Positions 10,253 to 20,857 are shown, numbered from the stretch's first letter. The stretch is DNA of 64,000 nucleotides from Castanea sativa (GCF_040712315.1 NC_134015.1:53111464-53175463), one strand, 5' to 3'. The notes: generated from the sequence alone by a model not told the origin. Numbers and translations are program-made.

Positions 10253-11051
10253 TGTAAGAGCTAGAATCTGACCTCCTATTCACTAATAATGGAAGAGGAC
10301 CCAACAAGCCCAACACAATATATTTGTAAGAGAATGGGTTAGATAAGAGTGTAGCTCAATAAATCAAGTATGGGCCTTAACTGTTCAAATTCATGCCAGG
10401 AAGATAAACACAATATTTAAAGTAAGCTTTCCTCGGTCGTGTCCAAGGAAGAAGTGTTCTTATATTTACTTAAGTTGTTTCAATACAAGATGTTTTTTTT
10501 TTTTTTTCTTTTTCTTCCTTCTCTCATTACATGCCCCCTTTCTCACGGGGGCCTTTTCCTTAAATAGTTTTACTCTCTTCAATCCCAGCCTTCCACTTGT
10601 TGATCATATAGGCAATCTTTTGGATACTTGTCCCAATAGAGACCTCTTGGAAGCTTTTTGAGTAGTTGTGAATTGAAATAATCTTACTTAGGGGTTATTT
10701 TCACATAAATGCGGCCAATTGGTTAGGTGCTGAACATTTAATGTGGTGGTAGCAACCTTCTTCTCAGATATTTCCTAGGTTACTATAGGCTCCTTTCCCT
10801 AAAACTTATCTTCAGAAGTATAGTTGCTCCTTGCACAGTATCCTCTAAGCATCCGGGTTCCAACCTTCCATAATGCCTTCTTGAGGAAGCCCAGCTCCCT
10901 GGGAGATACCACCAGCTCACTATCATTTTTCCTTCTCCTCGGCCTATTGACCTTGATACTTGTTAAACCTCTCGACCATCCTCGGGTTCCCATAGGCCCT
11001 TGGGCATGGCCCACAACCTAACACTCCTGCTCGGCTCAATTTATCTTCACA
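10253..11051 (-). mobile_element. 5' LTR of the gypsy element
   Basis: On the minus strand it runs from TGTGAAGATAAATTG (ending at plus position 11051) to GCTCTTACA at 10253, about 799 bp with TG...CA ends. It resembles the solo LTR at 18695-19504 in length, in its first 40 bases (GATAAAT, then GTGGGCC) and in the shared block GTTGCTACCACC (minus strand of 10744-10755; 18989-19000). ORFs here only translate LTR sequence. If the boundary is right, AGTAG (11052-11056) is one half of the target duplication. Confidence 0.75.
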
Positions 11052-11438
11052 AGTAGGATTCTATGGAAGTCTTGAAACCTTAACTATGTTCTAAATTTCT
11101 AATGAAGCTTTTGTAGGAATTAATTTAGTGGTTAATCCTTTTACTTGCCATTATTGGAGATGATATTCTTTGTAGGAATTATTTTAATGAAATGGAAATC
11201 ACACAAAAGTTCTGCTTTTATTGTGTGCTGTTGAAGGTTGAGCTTTTTTGTTTTTGTTTTTAGTCTCTATATTAGTTCAACCTTAAAAAGTATCTAATTG
11301 TATAAGAATTTTTTTTTGTAAGTACTTTTGTTTGTTCTTGGCTTGTATGACTATTTTTTTTTACATTTTACTTTATGACTATTTTTTAATATTTTTTATA
11401 AAAATCTCAAGATTCAATCATTTAAATGGGTTTCTAAG
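11052..11438. other. No gene seen
   Basis: AT-rich spacer with poly-T runs between the gypsy LTR and the next DNA transposon. No coding or RNA feature is recognisable. Confidence 0.4.
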
Positions 11439-11823
11439 AGGCTTTTTGGATTGATGATTTCCATAACTCATAACTCTGTTTCCTTAACTCATAACTCAAA
11501 AATGGTGGGACCCGTAACTAAGAAGTCTGTTTGGCACCCCATAACTCTATTTCCAGTTTTTTGTTTTCATCACTCAATTCTCTAATTTTTGAGTTATGAG
11601 TTTTGGAAACTGAAAATACATTTTAGGTGTTTTCAGTTTTCATAACTTTGTTTTCAATGGCATTTTCGTAAATATATTCACATGGTGGCCCCATTATCTG
11701 TGTCCTGTCTCATCCTTCATCAGACCATTTCTTTTTCTTTTTTTTCCTCTTCCTCTTCTCTTCCCAAACAACTCTCTTCTCTCCATACCCATCTACTGCC
11801 CATCCTTCAGATCATCTCAGATC

Positions 11824-12076
11824 ATCACGAAAGGGGTGCAGAAGCCGTGGAAGTTGAGGCAGAGGATCGCGATGGTGGAGATCGAGAATACGACAACGAC
11901 GACGGTGACTACGGTGCTTGCGATTCCAGCTCCGCGGGCGCAGAACGAGAATTCGATGTCGATGAGGCTGAGAGGAGATCAGCTGCAGAGTACGGAGACG
12001 AAGAAGAAGAAGGAGAAGAACAAGAACAAGTTTTGGATCGCACTCTCTAAGGAAGAAACTAAGGAAGACGTTTTCA
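11824..12076 (+). pseudogene. Captured fragment resembling a DUF1639 protein
   Basis: Frame from about 11824 (no own ATG; first codons read ITKGVQKPWKLRQR). It shows PWKLRQR, a TTTTTVTTV spacer, SMRLRGDQL, a lysine-rich run and FWIALSKEETKEDVFT. Plant DUF1639 proteins, as I recall them, have PWxLRxR near the middle and a C-terminal K(F/I)xxxLSxEEIEED(V/I)(F/Y/M) motif followed by a proline- and arginine-rich segment. That last segment is missing here: sequence similarity stops at CACTAG|GTTTCC, which looks like an exon end followed by intron. The biological role of DUF1639 proteins is not known to me. The frame has no start and lies inside a transposon, so it is a captured exon piece and not a gene. 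Confidence 0.5.
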
Positions 12077-12149
12077 CTAGGTTTCCATTCCTTTTTTTTT
12101 CTTCTTTTCTTTCCTTTTCACTGGGTTTCCATTCCTTTTTTTTCTTCTC

Positions 12150-12324
12150 GAGTTCGTCGAGGTTGTCACCGCTGTTGATGTTGATGTGGCTGTGGTGGGG
12201 TGTAGCGGCGGCTGCAATGGTGGTTGTTGTGACGGTTTGTCACAGTGGATTTGTCATTGTGTTAACATGGATGAAGAGAAAAGCAAAGAAAAACAAAGGG
12301 GAGAGGCAGGGGAAAAAGAAAAGG

Positions 12325-12330
<6 letters not shown>
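12150..12330 (+). other. GC-rich hydrophobic-coding segment in the Pack-type element
   Basis: The frame continues as a run rich in Leu, Trp, Ala and Val (LLMLMWLWWGVAAAAM, then VVVVTVCHSG) followed by a Lys-rich tail. On paper this would be a membrane helix. I do not recognise it; it may be a second captured fragment or chance coding of a GTG-rich repeat. Confidence 0.25.

Positions 12331-12369
<39 letters not shown>
12329..12369. repeat. (GA)n microsatellite
   Basis: Uninterrupted AG dinucleotide run of about 40 bp inside the Pack-type element. Confidence 0.95.
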
Positions 12370-12374
<5 letters not shown>

Positions 12375-12804
12375 TCAACTAACATTGGGTCAGTGTGTGG
12401 GGCCCACAAACAGTTGAAAAATATTGAGTGAAGACAAGTTGAGCGATGGTGCCAAACGGGTGTGGTATTTTAAAGTGATGAGTGATGAGTGACGGAAATT
12501 GAGTGGTTAAAAAAAAGAATCCAAACAAGCCCTAAATAAGTGTTTTTTTTTTTGTCTTGATTTTTCTGCTAATGTGGTTGTAGCTTGTTCTCTCTCTTTT
12601 TTCGCCTGTTGTGATGTAGACAGATAGTATTGAATACTTAAAGGAAACTTGCACTATTGTCTTTGACTGAACACTTGGAGTATTTGGCTAGAGATAGTGA
12701 ACACTCTGTCATCCCGTGTAGGCAAGGAAATGAAGCTATCCTTGATGGCACTGATGTCAATGGTGGGCGAGTGAGGTGAAGGCTACCCTTCTTAGGCAAC
12801 CACA

Positions 12805-13153
12805 TCAGCTTATCTATAATCTTCTAAAATAGAAAAAAAGTATCAATTTTACATATCCTAACTCAAAAAACACCCACATCAAATGCACTATGGCTATATA
12901 AATGAATAGTAACCGTGCATATATGTATGGTTACTGTTTACCGTGTAAATGACTTTTTTGTTCTTTTTTTTTCTCTCCTCTCTCTACCTCTGACTCACCT
13001 CACCGTGTAAAGAAATGAATATTTTATTTGAATAAATGTGTATAATAGACAAACTGATATGGGTGTTTTGTTAAAATAGGTGTGTAAAATAGAAAAAGTA
13101 GGTTTTAAACGTGTAAAATGAAATTTTTTTTCCACATACTGATGTGGATGCTC
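12805..13153. mobile_element. Degraded copy of the TTA-type MITE at 6477
   Basis: The right end CTGATGTGGATGCTC (ending about 13152) is the same terminus as at 7158. Interior blocks are shared too: ACACCCACATCA near the left, AATAGTAACCGTG with its inverted partner ATGGTTACTG in the middle, and GTGTAAAATAGAAAAAGTAGG near the right. The left terminus is not recognisable. Confidence 0.65.
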
Positions 13154-14029
13154 AGTAGCCAAAGATTAGAAGAGAAAGTAACAATAATGTTTTCTAGATA
13201 TAGAAACAAACTTCAAAATTTTGGCTTTCATCTATAAAGCAAATGTAAACTTCTCTTTCATTTGTTGTCCATGGAAAGCTTGTAATGTGAGTTTCTCCTT
13301 GCAGTTTGCCATTTCCTCCCCCTCCTCCCATGGTATTTTTTTTCCTCTTGTAATATGTTCAGGGCAAAAATGAGTTTTTCTTATTCTTGTTTACACCTAT
13401 CATAATTTTAACTCAGCAATTTAGTTCACAAGAAGGTGGTCTAAAAATTGAAATTTTCAAACGCCCCCTTAAAAGCACCACCCCCCCCCCCCCCCCGCCT
13501 TTTTTTCATTTGATATAAAACTAGTCACAATTCAATATTTTGAGGATCACGACATTGGTAAATGGAAACATTACACTGATAGAAAATTTTCCAATTCAAT
13601 TTTTTTTCCTCATAAATAAAACCTATCACACAGGATTATAAACACATCAAAAGATAAAAATTTATCACAATTTTTTCTGAAAATTTCTTATTTAGAATGC
13701 ATCCATCTGAAATAAAACTTGTCACGAATCAGCATACAAATAGATGATCATACATCTTAAAACCGTCACAATTATTTTTAGAAAGTTTCTAATTCAAAAT
13801 ACATTCACATGAAATAAAACTTGCCACAACTCAAATACAAGAAGATGATTTTTATATAAAAAAAAAAAATTAGCATTTAATCCATTCTCTCTGAACTAAC
13901 ACTTCTCTTGGAATTGTTAGTGCTTGATATCTAACAATTTTTTGAAATAGGCACATGTAAGAAAAAAAATTAGGTCTAACATCCCTATTTTAAGAAAAGC
14001 AATTTAATTTAGCCAATGGTAAGAGAAAT
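13154..14029. repeat. No gene; degenerate ~110-bp repeats and a C16 run
   Basis: A run of 16 C lies at 13481-13496. Between about 13510 and 13860 the block ATAAAACT(A/T)GTCAC recurs three to four times with AATTTT/GAAAATTT motifs, at roughly 100- to 120-bp spacing, suggesting an old tandem array. No coding potential is seen. Confidence 0.4.
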
Positions 14030-14584
14030 AGGGGCTATTTGGTATGTGATTTTGAGCAAAAAATTTTACACACTTTTTCACTCACACATATTTCCAAAAA
14101 ATACAAATAAGAATACTAGAATATTATTACCAAACATCCCATAATTTCGAAAACGCTGTCCAACATCACCTTTACGGGTTTGAAATGAAAAGACAGAAAG
14201 GGTAGCTGCTGATTTGAAACCCAGGCTGTCGAAAATACCCAGAAAAATGCCATCACCGCCATGCCTTCGTCGGACCTTGCTTCGGCCAACAATGAGTCAA
14301 AGAGTGAGAGAGGGTAGATGAGAAAACAAAAAGAGAGAGTTGAGAAAGAAAGAAGACGTCTCTGCTCTAAAGAAAGAGAAGACAGTGGAGAAAGAGAATA
14401 AAAATTACTAAAAAATGTATACATAGTGCTACAGTGCCATTCTACATATAGAATGGTGCTGTAGCAACATTGTAAATTTTTTTACAATTGTTCCCATTTG
14501 GCAGTCCGAATGCTAAGCTCCTTTGGGCCTAAAATGCCAAATTTTCCTTACATGTGGCATTTGCCTGGCCCATTGCGAATGCTC
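14030..14584. mobile_element. Remnants of small MITEs
   Basis: GGGGCTATTTGGTATG (about 14030) and ACCAAACATCCC (about 14140) look like inverted ends of a roughly 110-bp element. From there to 14584 is the right part of another element ending CCCATTGCGAATGCTC, the same terminus type as the 26011-27857 element. A hairpin-like block GTGCTACAGTGCCATTCTA followed by its inverted partner lies near 14427-14465. Confidence 0.5.
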
Positions 14585-14838
14585 TAAGGGACTGACAATT
14601 GGATAAGTTACTTAACTAGCTAGACAAGTTTCGTAAGAGGTATTATCTTTCTTAGTTCAACGATGTAAGAGATCTGCCTTCTTTACTAGCCTATCTTTTG
14701 ACTGATGCTAAGCTTTCAGCACTATAGGTGCGAGTGCGACCATACATTTAGTGCTTTGAAATTGCACAAGATCAACAATTGATTGATTTCTTTAATTTTT
14801 CCCACCCCTTTGGGAAAATTAGTAACATTATTTTTAGT

Positions 14839-16076
14839 GCTTGTTTGTTTAAGTTTTCCCAACCCAAAAAGCTCGTTTTGAAACTGCAAATACAAAAAGC
14901 TCATTTGGTTAGGTATAAAACGCAACTTTTTGGAAAAAGTTGCGTTTTGGGTTTGTGAAGAGAACGTGCAATGCCATAAAGGAGCTCTGAGGTGCATTTT
15001 GGAAAAGCTCGTGCGTGTTGATTTATATATCCGTTGGACTCTATGAGCAATTACCAAATTACCCTTCAATAAATCAGAAGATGTTCTTAGTTCTCATGCT
15101 AGATTCCTCATTCCTCTCATCTCATCTCTCTGCTCTGCCCTTGAAAAAACCGATCTAACCTAGTGGAGAGGAAGACAGGCGGCGGTAAGATTAAGCAGCA
15201 AAGATAAAGCAGAGTAGAATGGCAAGAGAAAAGAGAGAATCACGAAGCAAAGATCAAGCACAGGCGGCAGTAGAATCATGCAGAAAAGATCAAGCATGGT
15301 AGAACTTGCAGATGAAGTGGTAAGATAAAAGAGAGAAAGGAAGAAGAAAAAAAGAAGAAAAAAGAAAAAAGAAAAAAAAAGAAAGAGCTCTGCGGAAAAC
15401 TAGAATGTTCTGGAGGAAGTGGTAGGGAAAATGGGGAAAGAAGGACAAAAAAGAAAAGAGAATGGTACGTGTGTAGAGGGAAAGAAAGAGGGAAAGAAGG
15501 AAAAAAAAAGAAAGAAAGAGAGAAGGGTACGTGTGTGGAGGAGGAAAAAAGAGGGAAAAAAGGAAAAAAAGAAGGGAATATTGTCACAATATTTTCACAA
15601 TAAATCTTAAGTGTAGGTTATTATTAGCTAATATCGGTGAGAAAAAAATAATTTTTTGAGAAAGAGAAAAAAAATAATTTTAATAGTACGTTCAAATTAA
15701 AATCAATATCAATTATCACAATATTTTCATAATACTTTCACAATAAATCTTAAGTGGTAATTTATTATTATTAGTTAATATTGGTGAGAAAAAAATAATT
15801 TTTTTAAGAAAGAGAAAAATTGATTTAAGTATGATGAAGTAGTTGATTTAAGAATGAAACAAACTCTTTTATATTTACATTGTCCTTTTTAGTAATTTAC
15901 CACTCAAACCACCACTTTTATAAGTGTTAGCTAAACACTCAACTTTTTCAAAAAGTACTTTTTAACCGCTTTTACCAAAAATTCAATTTTTTCAAAAAAC
16001 ACTTTTTCATACTGCACTTTTTGAAAATCCTACTTTTTCAAAAAACCCAGTTTTAAAAAACTGAACCAAACTCACC
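14839..16076. mobile_element. hAT-like non-autonomous element
   Basis: The left end is GCTTGTTTGTTTAAG and the right end is inverted GGTGAGTTTGGTTC. TTTAGT flanks both sides (14833-14838 and 16077-16082). Subterminal zones repeat CTTTTTCAAAAA / AAAAAGTTGCG blocks. The middle (15170-15560) is strongly purine-rich on the plus strand and is followed by two diverged copies of a ~135-bp unit containing TTCACAATAAATCTTAAGTG (15590 and 15738). No transposase frame is seen; the purine-rich ORFs are compositional. Confidence 0.6.
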
Positions 16077-16579
16077 TTTAGTCTTTATGTACTTCTATGT
16101 TTATAACTCTCATTCTAATTGCTTCTTAAAAATGCTAACTAAAGTCTTAAGTTAAACTACCAGGCTAACTAAAAATAAAAAATCAAGAAGTCATGTACCA
16201 GTGCAGGACTGGTGATTAAAATACAAAGAAAACCCTTAAAAAGTTTCATCATACAAGAATCATGATTTGGAACCCAAACAAAATTAGCTAGAACAAAAAA
16301 TAAGATTCTCATAATAGACAATTAGATTTGTCTAGGAGTTGAACTCAACCACTTTGAATCTAATCAAAACACATCAAGATATCAAAATATAGCAAAAACT
16401 ATATCAAATCAAGTGATTCACATCCAAAAAACTAACTCAAACCCGTCAATATTTCAAAATCCAAAGTGGGTAAAAGAAAAAATCACGAGAAAAACAAACC
16501 TTGAGGCCGCGGCACCGCGATCATGGCAGCTCCGGCTGAATTTAAACTCTTTATAAATATGTTTTACAGGTACACCTTT
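16077..16579. other. No gene seen
   Basis: AT-rich spacer leading into the F-box/kelch pseudogene. The ATG at 16523 opens a short unrelated frame. The missing F-box N-terminus of the pseudogene is not found here in any frame. Confidence 0.4.
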
Positions 16580-17612
16580 GTTATATTCGTTAAATATGAT
16601 TCCGGTCAGTTGCCTAATCCGTTGTTCCCAGTCGGACTACGGTTCGATTGCTTCGTTGAGCCGGTGCTTCCGGTCTTTGGTTCGGAGCGGCGACCTCTAC
16701 AAGCTGCGGCGCTTGAATGGTGTGATTGAGCATTGGATTTACTTCTCTTGTGACTTGCTCGAGTGGGAAGCGTTTGATCCAATTCGGCACCGATGGATGC
16801 ATTTGCCGAGAATGATCTGCTATGAATCCTTCATGTGTTCTGACAAGGAGTCATTGGCTGTTGGGACTGAGTCTTCAGCAAGGAGGTCACCTCTCATGTA
16901 ATCTACGCGTACAGTATTTTGACGAACTCTTGGACTTCTGGAATGAGAATGAATGCTCCAAGGTGTTTGTTTGGGTCTGCTAGTCTCGGTGAGAAAGCGA
17001 TTTTGGCAGGTGGGTGTGACTCGCAAGGGAACATATTGGATTTGACGGAGTTGTACAATTCGGAGACTAAGTCTTGGGAGACTCTGCCGCCGATGAAGAA
17101 GCCGAGGAAGATGTGTTCTGAAGTGTTCGGCTGAGAAGTTCTATGTGATTGGAGGGATTGGAGGACCCGATTCAAGGGTTCTTTCATGTGGCGAAGAGTA
17201 TGATTTGGCGACGAGGGAGTGGACGGAGATTCCTAATATGTCGCCGGGGAGGAATGGTTCGTCAGGGGAGTACAAGGCTGCGGCCGCGGCGCCGCCTTTG
17301 GTTGCGGTGGTGAACAATGAGCTGTATGCAGCTGATTATGCTGATAGTGAAGTGAGGAAGTATGATGAGGGGAGGAGAGTGTGTGTTACAGTTGGGAGAT
17401 TGCCCAAGAGGGCGGGTTCGATGAATGGTTGGGGGCTTGCATTTAGAACTTGTGGTGACCAGCTTATAGGAATCGGAGGACCTCAGGTATTGGCTGCAGG
17501 TTTCATAGAGCTCAACTCTTGGAGACCAAGTGAAGGCCCTCCACAGTGGAACTTGCTTGCAAGAAAGCACTCAGTTAATTTTGTCTATAATTGTGCTGTG
17601 ATGGGATGCTGA
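16580..17612 (+). pseudogene. F-box/kelch-repeat protein, 5'-truncated and frameshifted
   Basis: Three plus-strand blocks in different frames make up most of one plant F-box/kelch protein. The first (16578-16872) covers the F-box tail (CLIRCSQSDYGSIASL, then LLEWEAFDP). A small loss near 16873 shifts into the second (KEVTSHVIYAYSILTNSW, LFGSASLGEKAILAGGCDS, ETLPPMKKPRKMCSEVF). A second loss near 17133 shifts into the third (FYVIGGIGGPDSRVL to the C-terminus SVNFVYNCAVMGC, stop at 17610-17612). The kelch repeats (GG followed by spaced Y and W) are clear. The relatives I know are about 430-450 residues and act as SCF ubiquitin-ligase receptors (At1g74510-like group). About the first 60-100 residues are absent. 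The GC content is well above its surroundings. It could be expressed only as a broken RNA. Confidence 0.85.
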
Positions 17613-18593
17613 AGGAAGAAGAAAGAAAGAGTTGGGAGAAGAAGTACGTACTCACTCATTTGAATGCATGTGCATTTTTGTCCAACCATTTATAGCTTGC
17701 GTTTCGACTAGGAGTATAAATGAAAATTATTCCAGTATTTAACTTACTTTATTTTTTTTTTTTTGAGTTTTATTGCACTGTTTAAATTAATTTTTATCTT
17801 TATTTATAATTTTTTTTAGCAATAATTTTTCAATTTTTTTCAATTTCAATAACCAAAAATAACATAACTTTGTGCTAATACTTTTTCTAAATCAATTAAA
17901 TAATTGAAAGAGCTGTATAAAATAAGCTGGAAAACAAAATTCTGGCAGACTAGCCCTAAGAGTTTTGACAAAACCTATTGTGGCCCTTTTTTTTAGGCGG
18001 GATGTTGTTTTATACAATAGTCATAACAATCACTGATTTTTTGACAGATTTAATGGAAAAAAATACACTAGAACATGTTACTAATAGCCAGGAACAGATG
18101 CAGGATTTCAAGTTAGGAGGACCGGAGATAAGAAAAAAAAAAAAAAACTTTAAATACACACTCATATAGTACTAAGAAACTTTCAACCAAGACAAATACA
18201 CAAAAATCATTATTTCTTAATATATTAAGATGCAATTACTTACCAAAAAAGGCAAAAAACACAACATTATTGTTTCCTAATACAAAGAAAAAAAAACTAT
18301 TATTTCTTTAAAAAATTTTTAAAAGATTTATATAGACTGGTTTAATGATTCATGATTTTAGAGGGGCCCCAAGCCTAATTTTTTTATTTTTTTTTATTGA
18401 AAATTAAACTACTAAATCTTTTTTTGGCCCAGGGGCTTGGGCTCCCACCTATGTCCGTCCCTACTATTAGCTGTGATGTATTATCTTTAAAAAAAAAAAA
18501 ACTCCGGGCTCAACTGAAGTTATTTTAGAATGACTACTGTTTCTTGTTGGGGCATTTCTTGATCTGTGAGAAGTTGGATTGTCTATTGAGTTA
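17613..18593. other. No gene seen
   Basis: AT-rich sequence with several A/T homopolymer runs downstream of the kelch pseudogene. The short ORF at 17978 is not convincing. The block around 18350-18480 (GGGGCCC, then TTGGCCCAGGGGCTTGGGC) looks repeat-derived. Confidence 0.4.
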
Positions 18594-18694
18594 GACCATT
18601 CATATTGTTGGAGGCAAAAATTTAGCAATTTAACAGCACAAAAAACTATTTTATCTAGTTTACTACATCCTTTTACAAAATACCCAATATCAGT

Positions 18695-19270
18695 TGTAGG
18701 GATAAATGACCCAAGAGTATATATTGAACCGTGGGCCTTGTCCGAGGACGCTTAGTGGTCCAAGGACAAATAGACAATAGGGAAGACGTAACAGTCAGAG
18801 CTCCACGAGCAAACTATGACTGCGAAGGTTTGGGAAGATAGTCCAAGGAGGATTGCCTCCTCGGCTAAACAAAGCAGAGGTCAAGGATTGGTCTGCCCTC
18901 GAGGGCAACACTTTGAAAGGTTCTACTAATAAGGATAAACATCAGGAAAACATAGGACAAAGGAAAGTTAAGAAATATCTAAGGGAAAGTTGCTACCACC
19001 GCATGAATGCTCTGCAGCTAACCCTCTGGCCGCGTTAATGTGGAGGTGATACCTAAACAGTAGTGAGCAGCCTTACAGCTACTCCCAATAACTTCAGGAA
19101 TGTGCTAATGAGACAAAGATCAAAGCCAACAACTTGACCTACACGTGGACGGTGGAGATGAAGAAGAAAGGGGTATATAATAGAGAAAGAAACCCCTTGC
19201 AGGGGGGATTGTAAAATTTGAGAGAAAAAACATTGTAGCAACAAGAACTGGACTTGTAATAAATTTCAAA

Positions 19271-19329
<59 letters not shown>

Positions 19330-19504
19330 AACTAGTCTCCTCAAACTGTACGGATAACGATTTTCTTTGAGCAAAACCAGTATATTCTAGCAAAACCAGT
19401 ATATTCTTTAATCACTATCTAACTCATTAAAGCCTAGTTTTCTAACTCACTCTGGCCTAGATCCTATTCCTTTTGGGCTTAGGCACCAAAACTGCATCAT
19501 TACA
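18695..19504 (+). mobile_element. Solo LTR of a gypsy element, TCAGT target duplication
   Basis: TGTAGGGATAAATGACC to CTGCATCATTACA, 810 bp including an AT microsatellite. TCAGT occurs on both sides (18690-18694 and 19505-19509), and the related MITE at 20911-20945 shows the unoccupied site. No internal region is left, so this is an LTR-LTR recombination product. A probable TATA box (GGTATATAATAG, about 19171) is followed by a probable transcribed part. It belongs to the same LTR superfamily as 10253-11051. Confidence 0.92.
19273..19327. repeat. (AT)n microsatellite in solo LTR
   Basis: About 55 bp of alternating A and T, which creates spurious Tyr-Ile ORFs on the minus strand. Confidence 0.95.
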
Positions 19505-19532
19505 TCAGTGGTTTTATTTTAGCATTCAACAC

Positions 19533-20385
19533 TATTAGGTTCTAAAAGTTTAGAACAATTGGCAAACCATGAACATAAACTTGTTTAGGTATAGATCTTA
19601 GGGTCTATGGAGTTTATTAGACAATGTTCAAGGTGCTGCAAGTTAGAATACAAGAAAAAGGAAGCTACATTTTCAAGAATTTGAAACATTCTAGGTTCGA
19701 CCGATCAAGAATAAGGCTCGACTGATCAAGACACGGGTTCTGTAGAATTTCAATTAAGCCCAACAACCCATTGGCCCATCAAGTAATTAAGGTTTCAGAT
19801 CTACTTCACATAGTATTTAAAGGAAACCCTAAACCACGTTTTGTTAAGACTTTAGAGGTGCTCGTGAGATCTAAAAGGTATTCTGCCTTTCTCCTTTCAA
19901 AGTCACTACCAGATATCATTCTCATACCATTAGAACCAGTAGATCTGAAGTTGGTGCTACAAGATCAACAGCTGGTGATCTAAAACCTTTATGTAGGATG
20001 TCAAAGTCATAAGCGTGGGAGCTTGTGTGCTGCAAATCTAAAAGAAAAGATTCTGTGGAATCGGAGTTTACACGTGGTCGTGTCAGTAAGTGACTACTAG
20101 AGGTAGCAATAGATTTAGGGTTAAATATTTTGTAAAAACATTAATTCTCTATTAGTGGATGTGTTTACATTGATGATAGTTAGGTCAAATCCTCCCCAGG
20201 TTTTTACCTTGAAACAGTTCGTTTCATTGGTTTTCCTAGGTGATCATATCTGTGTTATTTACTTTTTCGTTGTACATGATATGATTTATTACTATTTAAC
20301 CTAGATCTCATAATTAACCTAAGTAAACACTTGGCTAATATATTAGATTAAACAATTTGTTTTAAGGGGTCTAAACAAACAAATA
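19533..20385 (+). mobile_element. Second solo LTR, AACAC target duplication
   Basis: Inserted 24 bp after the first solo LTR's target repeat, in the same MITE. AACAC flanks both sides (19528-19532 and 20386-20390), and the sister MITE reads straight through TTCAACACAATAAAAT. The first bases are TATTAGG (TG expected) and the 3' end is eroded. Text such as GGTTTTCCTAGGTGATCATATC suggests a Ty1/copia LTR; that lineage call is from memory. The 70-codon ORF at 19771 is LTR sequence. Confidence 0.75.
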
Positions 20386-20688
20386 AACACAATAAAATAA
20401 TATAAACAACACGATAAAATAATATATCTACTACAATAAATAACAACCACCACCACTAATACAATAAAATAGTAATCTTTTAATAGATTTTTTTTAAAAA
20501 ACTTTCTTAGCTATGGCTATGCATTGTAGAGCAACAACCAAATGATATGGCTATAGCTCCACCAATGCACTAGGTTTTTGTGCCACATTTGTTATATCTA
20601 GTTGCTAAATTTAGCATATTAACTATATGCCTCCATCAATACAAATGCTCTAAGAGCATCCACATTGGTGGAGCAATATGTAATGCCC

Positions 20689-20857
20689 CAATTTGATTGA
20701 TTGTGTGATGTGTGTGGGTGTGTGATAAGTCCCACATTGGGTATTTACTGGATAGATCTTGACTTTATTAACAACTATAAGGAGTCTCAATTGTGACTAG
20801 TCCTTTTGAGGTATAACGCAGATGTGGCTACTGCTTTTCCTTGGGTCACACCATATA
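20689..20857 (+). mobile_element. TRIM-like solo LTR fragment
   Basis: Contains TGTGTGATAAGTCCCACATT, then GGAGTCTCAATTGTGACTAG and TTGAGGTATAACGCA, all blocks shared in diverged form with 34164-34700. It lies just inside the left end of the MITE copy. The boundaries are approximate. Confidence 0.45.

Larger units (their letters stand above)
1..11051 (-). mobile_element. Decayed Ty3/gypsy (Tat-like) LTR retrotransposon, possibly composite
   Basis: Read on the minus strand the order is LTR (11051-10253), primer site, gag, protease, reverse transcriptase, RNase H, integrase, tandem repeats, an ORF on the opposite strand, polypurine tract and LTR (1305 down to the window edge). Protease-RT-RNaseH-integrase order defines Ty3/gypsy; an extra antisense ORF between integrase and the 3' LTR is known from the Tat lineage. 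All ORFs are interrupted. The two LTRs show no resemblance by eye, so the unit may be a recombinant of two related elements or two abutting partial elements. The left end lies outside the window, so the target duplication cannot be tested. Confidence 0.85.
11439..12533. mobile_element. Non-autonomous hAT-like element carrying host sequence (Pack-type)
   Basis: The left end AGGCTTTTTGGATT and the right end (inverted AGGGCTTGTTTGGATT) form imperfect terminal repeats. Both subterminal zones are full of short ACTCA/TGAGT repeats (AACTCATAACTC on the left, GATGAGTGATGAGTGACGG on the right), a typical hAT layout. The middle is GC-rich and codon-like, very different from the AT-rich ends, and contains a gene fragment (11824-12076), a tandem copy of a TTTCCATTCC block and a GA microsatellite. 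No 8-bp target duplication was found. Confidence 0.65.
18594..20650. mobile_element. MITE (GACCATTCATATTG...CAATACAAATGCTC) interrupted by two solo LTRs
   Basis: The ends GACCATTCATATTGTTGGAG (18594) and inverted GAGCATTTGTATTGATGGAG (ending 20650) are diverged copies of one terminal repeat, flanked by TTA on the left and TAA on the right. Without the two LTR insertions it would be about 0.38 kb. The inner segments AATATCAGT|GGTTTTATTTTAGC and TTCAACAC|AATAAAAT align with the uninterrupted sister copy at 20911-20960, which serves as an empty site. Confidence 0.75.

Noticed and set aside
11682..12050. 122-codon plus ORF with acidic tail
   Set aside because: It overlaps the better-supported frame (PWKLRQR, LSKEE); its Glu/Asp run is the same bases read out of frame.
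15276..15610. Phe/Ser-rich and Lys/Glu-rich ORFs on opposite strands
   Set aside because: Both are translations of one purine-rich tract.
19120..19393. Minus ORFs with Tyr-Ile repeats
   Set aside because: Produced by the AT microsatellite in the solo LTR.
19771..19983. 70-codon plus ORF considered as a small gene
   Set aside because: It is LTR sequence bounded by a target duplication; no homology and no context.
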